This document shows, in pieces, positions 11,855 to 12,495 of a DNA stretch of 12,495 bases (position 1 is the first letter of the stretch; each line of letters begins with the position of its first letter). This stretch comes from an uncultured Archangium sp. (GTDB lineage: Bacteria; Myxococcota; Myxococcia; Myxococcales; Myxococcaceae), in the NCBI GenBank assembly GCA_937875615.1, contig CALNBU010000799.1:1-12495 (forward strand), in the 5' to 3' direction. Made by a program: the position numbers and the translations under genes. Under the pieces are notes generated by a model. The model made no database searches. It worked only from the letters and a program-made list of their open reading frames with translations, and was not told the DNA's origin.

Positions 11855-12495
11855 TCAGGGGCAGCTCTCGACCGGGCGCAGGCCCTGCGAGGCGGGGCTG
11901 AAGACGCCGCCGTCGAAGCACCAGCGGGCGGCGTTGACGACGACCACGCCCACGCCGCCACCACCACCTCCTCCTCCGCGGGTGGAGCTGCCTCCGTCGG
12001 TGGCCTCGGTTGCGCCCGCTGCCCCGGCTCCGCCGTTGGCGCCGGGCGTATTGCCATGGCCCTGCCCGCCCGGCGCGGGCAGGTCGGAGGAGAGGTGGGC
12101 GGAGCCTCCACCGGTGGAGTACCCGGAGCCCATGCCGCTGCCTGCGCCGCCTGCGCCGCCGCCTCCGTTGGCCGTCACCGCGCCCGTCACCAGGACAAAG
12201 TCACCTTCCAGCAGCACGCCGCCGCCGCTGCCGCCGCCACCACCGCCCCTTCGGGAGCTGTTGACGCCACCGCCGCCGCCGCCGGGCGAGGCCACGGTGC
12301 CGGAGACGAGCACCGCCCCGGAAGCGGAGAGCTGCAGCGCGCCACCGGCAGACCCCGGCGCGCCGCCGCTGTTGCTCTGGCCCTGGCCGCCCTGGCCGCC
12401 AGGACAGCCTCCGCGCAGCGGCACCAACCCAGATGCCACGGCGAGGCCCGCCGCGCCTCCCTCTGCGTTCGCGCCGCCGGTGCCGCCGCGGCCCC
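11855..12495 (-). CDS. Glycine-rich repeat protein, C-terminal part (5' end outside window)
   Basis: About 213 residues are visible; the frame is open through base 12495, so the start lies upstream. The GTG at 12439 is internal. Glycine makes up a large share, in runs of six to eight. Two copies of a strand-like unit are about 40 residues apart: GAVLVSGTVASPGG and DFVLVTGAVTANGG (consensus VLV-S/T-G-x-V, then Gly run). Glycine spacers alternating with such strands resemble the repeat surface proteins common in myxobacteria and other deltaproteobacteria, perhaps a beta-helix. The C-terminus departs from the repeat: VGVVVVNAARWCFDGGVF, then a terminal ESCP, with two Cys that could form a disulfide. 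Probably exported, but its signal sequence is off the window. Role unknown (surface, spore coat or matrix are guesses). Confidence 0.75.
   Translation of the reverse strand, partial: GRGGTGGANAEGGAAGLAVASGLVPLRGGCPGGQGGQGQSNSGGAPGSAGGALQLSASGAVLVSGTVASPGGGGGGVNSSRRGGGGGGSGGGVLLEGDFVLVTGAVTANGGGGAGGAGSGMGSGYSTGGGSAHLSSDLPAPGGQGHGNTPGANGGAGAAGATEATDGGSSTRGGGGGGGGVGVVVVNAARWCFDGGVFSPASQGLRPVESCP

Noticed and set aside
11797..12111. Longer DUF350 protein starting upstream at 12111
   Set aside because: The extension is Pro/Ala/Arg low complexity and lies on the glycine-rich gene in another frame; the ATG at 11796 begins right before the first membrane segment.

Overview
The window is very GC-rich, with G or C at nearly every third codon position. 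Genes sit close together on both strands and no gap reaches 300 bases. The gene content (an FHA protein with a Pro-Glu linker, a DUF4124 protein, an orphan multi-pass histidine kinase, a DUF350 plus transglutaminase-like pair, and a glycine-rich surface protein) is typical of a myxobacterium (Myxococcota, probably the Cystobacterineae). That placement is an inference from style and gene content; no rRNA or marker gene is present. I see no tRNA, rRNA, CRISPR array, insertion sequence or phage module.

Layout. (a) 1-927: a truncated rhodanese-like gene on the minus strand, divergent from an FHA-domain gene. (b) 930-2082, minus: a secreted DUF4124 protein followed closely by an EVE-domain protein. 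(c) 2266-2661, plus: a 131-residue protein that is 44% methionine, with seven cysteines in its C-terminal half; I know of no characterised family for it. (d) 2687-3596, minus: a promoter carrying a palindrome, a 49-codon small gene, an XRE-cupin regulator and a rho-independent terminator. (e) 3643-6097, plus: an unusual short-chain dehydrogenase-like protein followed by a MaoC-like hydratase, a likely reductase-dehydratase pair acting on acyl thioesters. (f) 6104-8687, minus: a WYL-type regulator preceded by a VOC-family protein, and upstream of these an orphan membrane histidine kinase. (g) 8885-10381, plus: a small coiled-coil/zinc-ribbon protein, then a lipoprotein with a ComEC-like metallo-beta-lactamase fold. 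(h) 10385-12495, minus: the 3' end of a glycine-rich protein, a DUF350 membrane protein and a transglutaminase-like protein; the last two overlap by 4 bases.

Most neighbouring operons are convergent with almost no spacer (2, 6 and 3 bases at 928, 6098 and 10382). The only strong rho-independent terminator I see is behind the XRE-cupin gene. The items most worth pursuing are the methionine-rich protein, the short-chain dehydrogenase that has lost its catalytic tyrosine and carries a Cys4 N-terminal module and a large internal insertion, and the small-ORF/XRE-cupin operon, where the regulator has no ribosome-binding site of its own.
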